Below, piece after piece: positions 6,375 through 13,280 of a stretch of 16,744 bases of DNA (positions within the stretch are counted from its first letter, which is position 1; each line of letters starts with the position of its first letter). The stretch lies in NCBI GenBank assembly GCA_002321395.1, contig DCMK01000066.1, forward strand, positions 1,924 through 18,667, given 5' to 3'. Source of the stretch: Caryophanales bacterium UBA1624 (GTDB lineage: Bacteria; Bacillota_I; Bacilli_A; RFN20; CAG-826). Under the pieces are notes generated by a model. That model saw only the letters and a program-made list of their open reading frames with translations. It was not told the origin of the DNA and searched no databases. The translations under genes and the position numbers were made by a program.

Positions 6375-8057
6375 ATGATAAAGATATGTTCCCCTTTTGC
6401 CCTCCTCACTCTTCCGTGGCTTCTTTCTGGCTGCGCGTTTTTCCAATTTTCCTCTTCGAATTATGAAGATTCTGCGGAGTTTTCTTCGCAAAGTTTCCCA
6501 TTGATCAGCAAAAATGAAGTCTATCCTTTGACCGCTTCGAGGATGACTTTGTACTTCAAGGACGGGGGCGAGCTTCCCTATGTCGATGTGAAGGACTTCC
6601 TGAGCTCTTTGGAAGGCTTTTACCAAACCCGTTATTTCGCCTTCCAAACCCCATCCCCTCGGAGATTGGCGGTTTCTTGGAGGGACCGTTCCAACACGTA
6701 TTCGCTTACCGTCGATGACCAAAAGGACTCGATCGAGGTTTCTTCCTTGACTTTCTTTGATCTGCTTCACTCCACCTCCGGGACGGACTATTCCTTCAAT
6801 CTGAAAAGCGTCGGCTACTCAGAATCCGGCGAGGAAGGAACCGTTTTCTCCTTGGGGAGCTACGGGATCGAAATCTATCGGAAGAAGGATTTGGTGCTGC
6901 TCCCTCTCTGCGTGGCCAACACGATATTCTGCTCCAGCCATTACTTGAACCTTTATTTCAACGGCTCCGCCGTCTACAGTTCCTATTTCAACTTCGCGAT
7001 GGATGAGGAATGTCAAAAGGAAGCTTTCCAAACCAACCAAAATTGGGGCAAAGCGATCCCTGAGGACGTCGCCGCGATGAACAAAGCGAATTTCCTTTTC
7101 ATCTTGGATCGTTATTATGGGCTTTGGGACTCCCTTCCCACGACCCCTGAATTCCTCTCCGCGAAGGAATCGCTGTCCTCTACCGACGAGGCGGAGGTTT
7201 TCCGGGCGATGGATTCGATCCTCATGGATCAAATCGACGAAATGCACACGAGCTTCGATTCCCTTTCTTTCTACGCGCCAACCTCCGGCGGGAGGAGTTT
7301 GACCTTTGGGAAAAACAGAACCGCTTTTTTGCAGGAAAGCAAAGAATTGGAGGCTTCCTACAAGCAGGCTTACCCCGATAACGAGCCCATTCGTTATTGT
7401 GATGATACCGCCATTCTCGTTTCCCCTTATCCCATCGAAACGGGGTCCTCGTCCGAATTGAAGGACGGCAAAGGGAATTTGCTTCCGGACGCCTATCAGA
7501 AGGACTCTTTTTACTATATGAAGGAAATGCTGTCCCGAATTCGGGCCCATGGCGGCGTCAAGAACGTTCTGATCGACCTTTCTCGGAACGGTGGTGGCAA
7601 CCTTGGGGCCTTGTTCCGCATCCTCGGCCTTATGAGCGACGATGACGTGACTTACGCAAGCAGGAATCGGCTCGATGGCACGACGGCGGTTTCCCGAATG
7701 AAAGTGGACGCCGACGAAGATGGGGATTACGACGATGCGGATGCTTTGTCCTCATACCATTGGGGCTTATTGACTTCCAAACTCACCTTCTCCGCCGCGA
7801 ATTACTGGGCCTGCTACGTCAAAGATCACGGGATCGGGAAGATCTTCGGCGTGCAAAGCGGGGGAGGGGCTTGCTCCATCGTCGGCTTCGTGAACGCAGA
7901 CGGTTCCAGCTTCCATATCTCCGGGCCAAACGCCATGATGACTTTTATGGGCAAGAACGATTTCCGCAGCGTCGCCAAAGGGGCCGTCCCCGACAAAGAA
8001 ATGGATCCCGGATCTTTTTACGGGAATGATGAAATGCTCGATAGGCTGTTTGACTGA
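6375..8057 (+). CDS. Lipoprotein with S41 (C-terminal-processing/tricorn-type) peptidase domain
   Basis: A 560-residue predicted lipoprotein. The signal peptide ends in the lipobox L-S-G-C (Cys20), so the protein should be anchored outside the cytoplasmic membrane. Residues 21 to about 220 are not recognisable to me. The C-terminal part carries S41 signatures: VLIDLSRNGGGN near 397-408 and the serine segment LTFSAANYW with likely nucleophile Ser473, then FGVQSGGGA about 20 residues on. The catalytic lysine found in CtpA-type TFGKG is not present at that spot, so activity is uncertain or uses the tricorn-like arrangement. Residues 445-456 fit a dockerin/EF-hand calcium loop (D-x-D-x-D-G-x-x-D-x-x-D). 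The start at 6375 was chosen over 6348 because of the signal peptide and the -10 box. It is probably cotranscribed with the gene at 8069. Confidence 0.8.
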   Translation: MIKICSPFALLTLPWLLSGCAFFQFSSSNYEDSAEFSSQSFPLISKNEVYPLTASRMTLYFKDGGELPYVDVKDFLSSLEGFYQTRYFAFQTPSPRRLAVSWRDRSNTYSLTVDDQKDSIEVSSLTFFDLLHSTSGTDYSFNLKSVGYSESGEEGTVFSLGSYGIEIYRKKDLVLLPLCVANTIFCSSHYLNLYFNGSAVYSSYFNFAMDEECQKEAFQTNQNWGKAIPEDVAAMNKANFLFILDRYYGLWDSLPTTPEFLSAKESLSSTDEAEVFRAMDSILMDQIDEMHTSFDSLSFYAPTSGGRSLTFGKNRTAFLQESKELEASYKQAYPDNEPIRYCDDTAILVSPYPIETGSSSELKDGKGNLLPDAYQKDSFYYMKEMLSRIRAHGGVKNVLIDLSRNGGGNLGALFRILGLMSDDDVTYASRNRLDGTTAVSRMKVDADEDGDYDDADALSSYHWGLLTSKLTFSAANYWACYVKDHGIGKIFGVQSGGGACSIVGFVNADGSSFHISGPNAMMTFMGKNDFRSVAKGAVPDKEMDPGSFYGNDEMLDRLFD

Positions 8058-8068
8058 AAGGAAACGGA

Positions 8069-8410
8069 ATGGAAAAGAGAAAAGCATCCTTGGCCGCCGA
8101 TTTGGTGGCTTCTACGAAATACCGCCTCAGCCAAAATGGGCGGAGCATCGCTTTGCCTGGTTACAAAATGGGACATGCTGGGGTTTATTTCCCCGCGAAC
8201 GGTTCATTGCTTCTTTTGGATTCTTATTTGGCCAAAGAAGAGATTGAGGTCGACGAAGACGGGGACCCCATCGATTTGGACGAGGATGGAACCCACGACC
8301 CCGAGAGGATTTACCTTACTTTCTATGCCCCGGGAAAGGAAACCGTGCGCGGCGATTTCCCTTATCGCGACCTCCTCTCGTTGAGGGCCTTCCTCGAAAA
8401 GATCTTCTGA
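8069..8410 (+). CDS. Unknown 113-residue acidic protein downstream of the S41 lipoprotein
   Basis: Not recognised. A small soluble protein with no signal peptide or membrane segment. Its middle (residues 59-79) is very acidic and reads as two overlapping calcium-loop-like patterns of the D-x-D-x-D-G type: one from Glu60/Asp62/Asp64/Gly65 to Asp71, and one from Asp69/Asp71/Asp73/Gly74 to Asp77. A loop of the same type occurs in the preceding lipoprotein. The gene begins 11 bases after the lipoprotein stop behind a ribosome site (AAAGGAAA), so the two are likely an operon. No promoter is visible between them. The acidic part could equally be a plain charged linker. Confidence 0.7.
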   Translation: MEKRKASLAADLVASTKYRLSQNGRSIALPGYKMGHAGVYFPANGSLLLLDSYLAKEEIEVDEDGDPIDLDEDGTHDPERIYLTFYAPGKETVRGDFPYRDLLSLRAFLEKIF

Positions 8411-8424
8411 AAAACTCCAAAAAG

Positions 8425-8451
8425 TTGGCACTCTGCTCTTGCGAGTGCTAA
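8425..8451 (+). promoter_or_regulatory. CIRCE operator (HrcA-binding inverted repeat)
   Basis: The left arm is TTGGCACTC (8425-8433), then nine bases, then the right arm GAGTGCTAA (8443-8451). The consensus is TTAGCACTC-N9-GAGTGCTAA, so only one base differs. CIRCE is bound by the heat-shock repressor HrcA, which would place clpB under HrcA control; hrcA itself is not in the window. The repeat overlaps the likely -35 of clpB. Confidence 0.95.
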
Positions 8452-8466
8452 TTTTTAGGCTATATT
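8439..8466 (+). promoter_or_regulatory. Promoter of clpB overlapping CIRCE
   Basis: A -35-like TTGCGA (8439-8444), a 16-base spacer and -10 TATATT (8461-8466). HrcA bound to CIRCE would cover the -35. The predicted transcript starts near 8473 and has a leader of about 34 bases, unlike the leaderless starts elsewhere in the window. Confidence 0.55.
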
Positions 8467-8493
8467 GAAGACGCTTCGGAAGCCCGGAGCGAA

Positions 8494-8499
8494 AGGAGG
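8494..8499 (+). promoter_or_regulatory. Strong ribosome site (AGGAGG) fixing the clpB start
   Basis: AGGAGG lies seven bases before the ATG at 8507. It decides against the in-frame TTG at 8465, which overlaps the -10 box and so would not be transcribed. Confidence 0.85.
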
Positions 8500-8506
8500 A
8501 CTTACC

Positions 8507-10627
8507 ATGAACATGGAACAAGGACCGGAAGATTATTCCCAAGATCCCGATGTGCTGAAGAAATTCGGCCGCGATCTGAATGAAGCCGTTTCCAGCGGGA
8601 AGGTAGATCCCGTGATCGGCAGAGACGAAGAAATCCGCAAAGTCATACAGGTCTTGGCCAGAAAAACCAAGAACAACGTCGTCCTTTTGGGTGAGCCTGG
8701 CGTGGGGAAAACCGCGATCGTAGAAGGCTTGGCCGAAAGAATCGTTAAGAAAGACGTGCCCACTTCCTTGCAGGATAAAACGATTTACGAGTTGGATATG
8801 GGCGCTTTGGTCGCCGGGGCGAAATACCGTGGCGAATTCGAAGAGCGTTTGAAAGCCGTTTTGAACAAAATCAAGGAAAGCAACCACAAGATCATTCTTT
8901 TCATCGACGAAATTCATTTGATCGTCGGCGCGGGGAAGACCGATGGGGCCATGGATGCGGCGAACCTTTTGAAGCCGTTGCTTGCCCGTGGGGACATCGA
9001 CTGCATCGGCGCGACGACTCTCAACGAGTATCGCGAATACATTGAGAAGGACCGCGCGCTGGAGCGCCGCTTTCAGACCGTTTTGGTCGGCGAGCCCACG
9101 GTGGACGATACCATCACCATCCTTCGCGGACTGAAGGAGAGATTCGAATCCTACCATGGGGTTCAGATCACCGATGGGGCTTTGATCGCTGCCGCGACCC
9201 TTTCAAACCGCTATATCACCAACCGTTTCTTGCCGGATAAAGCGATCGATCTGCTCGATGAGGCCTGCGCCTCCATCAAAGTCGAGATCGAATCGATGCC
9301 GACGGAACTGGACGAGGTTTCGCGCAAAATCAGAAGCCTTGAGATCGAAAAAGTCGCTTTGACGAAAGAAAAAGACGAGTCTTCGTTAAGAAGGCTCACC
9401 GCCCTTGAGGGTGAACTTAGCGCCGCCAAAGAGAAATTTGATCAGCTCAATAAAGAATGGCAGAAAGAAAAAGAGGAGGTCAGCGAGGCCAAAAATCTCA
9501 AATCCGAGATTGAGGAAGCCAAACGCAATCTCTCCAATTCCTTCACCGCCGGAGACTACAAAAAAGCCTCGGAGCTGCAATACAAGGTGATTCCCGAACT
9601 CCAGCAACGGCTTCATGACGTCTCTTTGGCGTGCAAGGATTCCGACCGCCTCGTCAACGAGGTCGTCGACGAAGAGGAAATCGCCAAAATCGTCGGGCGC
9701 ATGACGGGCATCCCCGTGTCCAAAATCAAAAAGGGCGACCGCGAAAAAGTCCTCGAATTGAAGGATACCCTCGCCAAGAGGGTCATCGGCCAAGACGAGG
9801 CCATTCAGCTGGTTTCCAATGCGATCATCCGCCAACGAGCCGGGATCAAAAACCCGAACCGCCCGATTGGATCCTTCCTCTTCTTGGGCCCGACCGGCGT
9901 AGGCAAGACCGAAGTCTCCAAGGCTTTGGCGGAAGCTCTCTTCGATAACGAGAACTCCATCATCCGCATTGATATGTCGGAGTATATGGAGAAATACAGC
10001 GTTTCCCGCCTCATCGGCGCCCCTCCGGGATACGTGGGCTATGAAGAAGGCGGCCAGTTGACCGAAAAGGTCCGCCGTGCGCCTTATTCCATCGTTTTGT
10101 TCGATGAAATCGAAAAGGCCAACCCCGAAGTCTTCAACCTCTTGCTTCAGGTTTTGGACGAAGGCAGGCTCACCGACAGCCAAGGCCGGCTCGTTGACTT
10201 CAAGAACACGGTCATCATCATGACCTCTAACTTGGGCAGCGAGTACCTTCTTCAAGGCAATCGGGAAGCGGTGGACCAGTTGCTCCATCGCACGTTCAAA
10301 CCGGAGTTCCTCAACCGCATCGACGAAATCGTATACTTCAATCCCCTTTCCGAAGAGGTGCAGAAGAAGATCGTCGCCAAGATGCTTGCCGATTTGGGAA
10401 ATCGCCTCAAAGAGCAATTCATCTCGGTTGAGTTTGATCCGTCCATCGACGACTACGTCATTGACTCCGCTTACAGCAACGAGTTTGGCGCGCGTCCGTT
10501 GAAGAGATTCATTCAGGACAAGATCGAAACCTACCTCGCGGAGAAGATCATCTCGGGTGAGCTTTCCACCGAAAAGAAGTACGTCCTCTCCTATTCGGGC
10601 CAAAAACTCAGCCTCCAAGCGAAGTGA
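8507..10627 (+). CDS. clpB: ClpB disaggregase lacking the N-terminal domain
   Basis: A 706-residue Hsp100 ATPase that, with DnaK, threads aggregated proteins through a hexameric ring in the cytosol. AAA-1 has Walker A GEPGVGKT (62-69) and a Walker B ending in FIDEIH. The middle domain spans about residues 255-385, the coiled-coil length of ClpB rather than the shorter one of ClpC. AAA-2 has Walker A GPTGVGKT (461-468), the pore-loop segment GAPPGYVGYEEGG and Walker B VLFDEIEKA. Full-length ClpB has about 850-860 residues; here the usual ~140-residue Clp-N domain is absent and only about 35 residues precede the first AAA module. Mollicutes ClpB proteins are known to be like this. The LGF/IGF loop that docks ClpP is not apparent, which also favours ClpB. 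It is regulated by CIRCE/HrcA and ends at an intrinsic terminator. Confidence 0.95.
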   Translation: MNMEQGPEDYSQDPDVLKKFGRDLNEAVSSGKVDPVIGRDEEIRKVIQVLARKTKNNVVLLGEPGVGKTAIVEGLAERIVKKDVPTSLQDKTIYELDMGALVAGAKYRGEFEERLKAVLNKIKESNHKIILFIDEIHLIVGAGKTDGAMDAANLLKPLLARGDIDCIGATTLNEYREYIEKDRALERRFQTVLVGEPTVDDTITILRGLKERFESYHGVQITDGALIAAATLSNRYITNRFLPDKAIDLLDEACASIKVEIESMPTELDEVSRKIRSLEIEKVALTKEKDESSLRRLTALEGELSAAKEKFDQLNKEWQKEKEEVSEAKNLKSEIEEAKRNLSNSFTAGDYKKASELQYKVIPELQQRLHDVSLACKDSDRLVNEVVDEEEIAKIVGRMTGIPVSKIKKGDREKVLELKDTLAKRVIGQDEAIQLVSNAIIRQRAGIKNPNRPIGSFLFLGPTGVGKTEVSKALAEALFDNENSIIRIDMSEYMEKYSVSRLIGAPPGYVGYEEGGQLTEKVRRAPYSIVLFDEIEKANPEVFNLLLQVLDEGRLTDSQGRLVDFKNTVIIMTSNLGSEYLLQGNREAVDQLLHRTFKPEFLNRIDEIVYFNPLSEEVQKKIVAKMLADLGNRLKEQFISVEFDPSIDDYVIDSAYSNEFGARPLKRFIQDKIETYLAEKIISGELSTEKKYVLSYSGQKLSLQAK

Positions 10628-10635
10628 AAGCAAAG

Positions 10636-10665
10636 AAGAAGACGCAGCGATGCGTCTTCTTTTTT
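10636..10665 (+). terminator. Intrinsic terminator of clpB
   Basis: An 11-base-pair perfect stem (10636-10646 with 10651-10661) closed by a GCGA tetraloop and running into a T-rich tract up to 10665. It starts eight bases after the clpB stop codon. Confidence 0.9.
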
Positions 10666-10737
10666 GCGTGATTATCGTCGGTTTTTGCGGAGGGAAACGT
10701 TGCGTTGGCGTTGGTGTTGGGCCCTCTTTGGAAGCAT

Positions 10738-10773
10738 AAAAGAAAAGGCATCCCTAAGCGAAGGCATGCCTTT
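10738..10773 (-). terminator. Intrinsic terminator of pepF
   Basis: On the minus strand AAAGGCAT pairs with ATGCCTTT (10766-10773 with 10744-10751). Two further base pairs form inside after one mismatch, and a T-rich run follows (TTTTCTTTT when the stem end is included). It lies 15 bases after the pepF stop and faces the clpB terminator. Confidence 0.75.
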
Positions 10774-10787
10774 CCTAAAACGAAGAA

Positions 10788-12563
10788 TTATTTTTCCTCG
10801 AGGAGTTTTTCCAAGGAATCCACCAATTCTTCCATGCGGTTTGTGACGGAAAGGAAAGGCTCTTTGGTGGTTAAGTCGACTCCGCCAAGCTTCACTTCTT
10901 CGATCGGCCAATCGCCGCCGCCGCTGGAGAGCATCTTGATGTAGTTTTCGAAGGCGTGGGGTTCGCCTTTCTTCACTTTCTCGTAGATCAGCATGGAAGA
11001 AGTGAAGCTGGTCGCGTATTGATAGACGTAGAAGGGGGTGTAGAACAAGTGGGGGATATAAGCCCAGACAAGAGGTTTGACTTTTTCCTCTTCGATGTCG
11101 ATCCCATAGTAGGTCTTATAGAGTTCGATCATTTTCTTGGAGAGGACGTCGTGATTGATGGGCATCCCTTGTTCCGCGAGTTTTGAAATCTCGAATTCAA
11201 ATTCCCCAAAGAGGGTCTGGCGGTAAAAGGTGGAGACGATTTGATCGATGGCTTTCTGCAGAAGGGCGATCTTATCCTCTTTGCCCAGCAGGTCGGAAGA
11301 GAGCAGATAATCCAAAAGGTTGTGCTCGTTGAAGGTCGAGGCGATCTCTGCGACGAAAATCGCGTACCCTTGCTTCAAAGGAGGTTGGTTCTCTTCCGAA
11401 TAGAGGGTATGGATGGAATGCCCGGATTCATGGGCGAGGGTGAAGACGTCCTCGAGGTTCCCCAAGAAATTCAAAAGGATGTAGGGGTGGACGTTGGACC
11501 CGCCGTTGCTATAGGCCCCGCTGCGTTTGCCTTCCTTTGGGTAAACATCGACGTAGCCGTCTTTGAGGACTTCGTGGGCCTTGTCCCGGAAATCCTTCGG
11601 GAAGGAGGAAATCGAGGCGAAGAACAGCTCCTTGGCCTGCTCGTAGGTGTATTTCTTCTCCGATTTGGCAAGCGGAAGGAAGCGGTCATAGGAGCGATGA
11701 TGTTCCAGCCCAAGGGCCTTTTTCCGGATTCGGTAATACTTATGAAGGGGCTCGGCGTGGGTGGAAGCGACGTCGACAAGATTCAAGAAGACGCTTTCGG
11801 GGATGGCGTTTTGGCTCAAGTGCTCCTGGAGGATGGAGGAATATCCCCTGGCTTTCATTTCGGCGAGCTGGCTTTGGACGGTGAGGTTGTAGATTTCCCC
11901 ATAGGTATTCTTGTGGCTGTCGAATTGATGATAGAGGGCCTCGAAGATCGCTTGGCGGTCCTCCGCCTTCTTTTCTTTGCCGATGAGGTCGGTCCAGTTC
12001 GCGGAAGAGACAAGCACTAACCTCCCATCGCTCAGCTTCGCTTCTTGGGGGCAATAGTCTCCGACGGAGAGCTTGCTGTAAAGCTCTCCGCCTTCCCCCA
12101 AAATCGGAGAGAAGCAGGAAAGCAGCTTTTCTTCTTGCTGGGAAAGGATGTACTTTTGCCCCTGGAAGAGCTTCTCGAAAATGAAAGAGAAGTCATTGAA
12201 CTCCGGATTCCTTTGCAAAAAGCAATCCAAATGCTCTTTTCCCAAAGCGATGAGCTCCGGGGATTCGAAACTGGTTTTGCTGTTCAAATCCTGCAAAGCC
12301 AGAATGACTTTGCTTTCGGCTTCGGTGAAGGCGACGTTCTTTTTATCGCGGTCGCTGCGCATGCCCGCAAACATATAAAGATGCTCGAGCAGATCGTTGA
12401 CCTCGCGTTCCAAAGAAAGATATTGCTTCAGTTTGCTTTCCTCTTTCAGCAGGCCTTTGTATCCGCCCATTTCCGCGCTTTTCTTCTTCAGCAGGGCGAG
12501 GTCTTCTTCAAAGGCCTCCTCACTCGGATAGATGCGGCTCAAATCCCAAACGGTGGTTTCCAT
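10788..12563 (-). CDS. pepF: Oligoendopeptidase F (M3B zinc metallopeptidase)
   Basis: A 591-residue cytosolic zinc peptidase that degrades short peptides, close to the normal PepF length of about 600. The zinc motif HESGH has His378 and His382 as ligands with Glu379 as the general base, and the third ligand Glu406 lies in FVAEIAST, 28 residues after the first histidine. The N-terminal helical lobe (EEDLALLKKKS near residues 19-29) and the C-terminal YATSFTSSMLI segment also fit the family. The ATG follows AGGAGG at six bases. It lies downstream of the membrane-anchored XRE gene on the same strand, separated by 66 bases that contain a terminator-like hairpin, so it is either expressed by read-through or from a promoter I cannot see. 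Confidence 0.95.
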   Translation of the reverse strand: METTVWDLSRIYPSEEAFEEDLALLKKKSAEMGGYKGLLKEESKLKQYLSLEREVNDLLEHLYMFAGMRSDRDKKNVAFTEAESKVILALQDLNSKTSFESPELIALGKEHLDCFLQRNPEFNDFSFIFEKLFQGQKYILSQQEEKLLSCFSPILGEGGELYSKLSVGDYCPQEAKLSDGRLVLVSSANWTDLIGKEKKAEDRQAIFEALYHQFDSHKNTYGEIYNLTVQSQLAEMKARGYSSILQEHLSQNAIPESVFLNLVDVASTHAEPLHKYYRIRKKALGLEHHRSYDRFLPLAKSEKKYTYEQAKELFFASISSFPKDFRDKAHEVLKDGYVDVYPKEGKRSGAYSNGGSNVHPYILLNFLGNLEDVFTLAHESGHSIHTLYSEENQPPLKQGYAIFVAEIASTFNEHNLLDYLLSSDLLGKEDKIALLQKAIDQIVSTFYRQTLFGEFEFEISKLAEQGMPINHDVLSKKMIELYKTYYGIDIEEEKVKPLVWAYIPHLFYTPFYVYQYATSFTSSMLIYEKVKKGEPHAFENYIKMLSSGGGDWPIEEVKLGGVDLTTKEPFLSVTNRMEELVDSLEKLLEEK

Positions 12564-12581
12564 TTCGTTCCTCCTAGGTGG

Positions 12582-12607
12582 AAAAAATCCTCTAGAAGCC
12601 TAGAGGA
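12582..12607 (-). terminator. Terminator-like hairpin between the XRE gene and pepF
   Basis: On the minus strand TCCTCTAG (12607-12600), loop GCTT and CTAGAGGA (12595-12588) form a perfect eight-base-pair stem followed directly by six Ts (12587-12582). It has all the marks of an intrinsic terminator for the XRE gene. Only 18 bases separate the T run from the pepF ATG, so it could also act as an attenuator of pepF. Confidence 0.75.
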
Positions 12608-12629
12608 GAGAAAGGAAAAGAGCAAGCGA

Positions 12630-13244
12630 TCAACCTCTTTTGTAACGGTACAAAAGGGCGATGATGACCTGAATCGGAAGGCCCACGATGAGGATGAACC
12701 AAAGGTTTTCCCCTGGGACGACGAAGAACTGAAAATGGATGCAGAAGGAAAATAGAAGCGTCCAAAGGAAGACGCTGGAAAGGACCCAAACCGCAAGGCG
12801 GTTATGGTACATCCATTGAACCTCGACCGCGGAGACCAATGCCATCACCGGGACCATCCAAACATAGAGGATCCAAAGGTTTTCTTGGACCGCTTTGAAG
12901 AAATACGAAGAGAAGTAGACCGACATCGCGACCAGCAAAACGAAGGTCAGGCTCATCGCCAAAATGATCGCTTTGTTGGAGGAGTTGTCGTCTTTTTTCT
13001 TTTCCTCGACCGCGGAGTCGATGGCTTGCTGATCCTGCTCTTTCGTCAAATAATCCAAAGTGACTCCGTAATAGGAGGCGAAATCCATCAAGACATCCAC
13101 GGAGGGAAGGGAATAGCCTAACTCCCACTTGGAGATGGACTTATCGCTGTAATTGATTTGCTGGGCGAGTTCTTGCTGCGTGAGCCCTTTTGATTTGCGG
13201 AGGGCCGAAAGGTTCTTGCCAACCGTCAATGCGAGGTTTTCCAT
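12630..13244 (-). CDS. Membrane-anchored XRE-family (Cro/CI-type HTH) regulator
   Basis: A 204-residue protein. Residues about 7-62 are a classic HTH_3 domain (NLSALRKSKGLTQQELAQQI, then YSDKSISKWELG). A charged linker (residues about 70-90) follows, and then four hydrophobic segments near 91-115, 121-143, 149-170 and 181-201. It should therefore bind DNA from the membrane and may sense an envelope signal; that is inference. The ATG at 13244 was chosen because the HTH begins right after it and a TTGCCC-N17-TAAAAT promoter lies just upstream; the in-frame ATG at 13280 overlaps the -35. The predicted mRNA is leaderless. The gene lies between a giant lipoprotein gene and pepF, all on the minus strand. 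Its targets are unknown. Confidence 0.88.
   Translation of the reverse strand: MENLALTVGKNLSALRKSKGLTQQELAQQINYSDKSISKWELGYSLPSVDVLMDFASYYGVTLDYLTKEQDQQAIDSAVEEKKKDDNSSNKAIILAMSLTFVLLVAMSVYFSSYFFKAVQENLWILYVWMVPVMALVSAVEVQWMYHNRLAVWVLSSVFLWTLLFSFCIHFQFFVVPGENLWFILIVGLPIQVIIALLYRYKRG
12637..12656 (-). repeat. Perfect 8-base inverted repeat at the end of the XRE gene
   Basis: CTTTTGTA and TACAAAAG flank four bases (ACGG on the plus strand). It covers the last codons of the XRE gene, 74 bases before the pepF start. It could be a DNA operator (XRE proteins bind short palindromes) or an RNA hairpin protecting the 3' end. No second copy was noticed in the XRE promoter. Confidence 0.5.
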
Positions 13245-13251
13245 GGCTGCT

Positions 13252-13280
13252 ATTTTAAGAGGGCTTCCCGAATTGGGCAA
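13252..13280 (-). promoter_or_regulatory. Promoter of the XRE gene (TTGCCC-N17-TAAAAT); predicts a leaderless mRNA
   Basis: On the minus strand -35 TTGCCC occupies 13280-13275, the spacer is exactly 17 bases, and -10 TAAAAT occupies 13257-13252. The ATG at 13244 comes seven bases later, with no Shine-Dalgarno sequence in between. Confidence 0.6.

Noticed and set aside
8465..8506. In-frame TTG at 8465 as start of clpB
   Set aside because: It overlaps the -10 box, and the ATG at 8507 has AGGAGG at ideal spacing.
9386..10633. Long open frame (415 codons) on the minus strand antisense to clpB; similar ones at 8204-9157 (-), 11241-12020 (+), 5132-5917 (+), 6819-7550 (-) and 3636-4400 (-)
   Set aside because: Each lies opposite or out of frame with a gene whose protein family or operon context is clear. 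The frames are kept open by codon bias, they show no domain, and they lack a supported start.
10698..10721. Short GTTG-rich quasi-repeat between the clpB and pepF terminators
   Set aside because: Only about three imperfect copies of a six-base unit; too short and degenerate to call a functional repeat.
13245..13280. In-frame ATG at 13280 as start of the XRE regulator
   Set aside because: It overlaps the -35 of the promoter; the HTH domain begins directly after the ATG at 13244.
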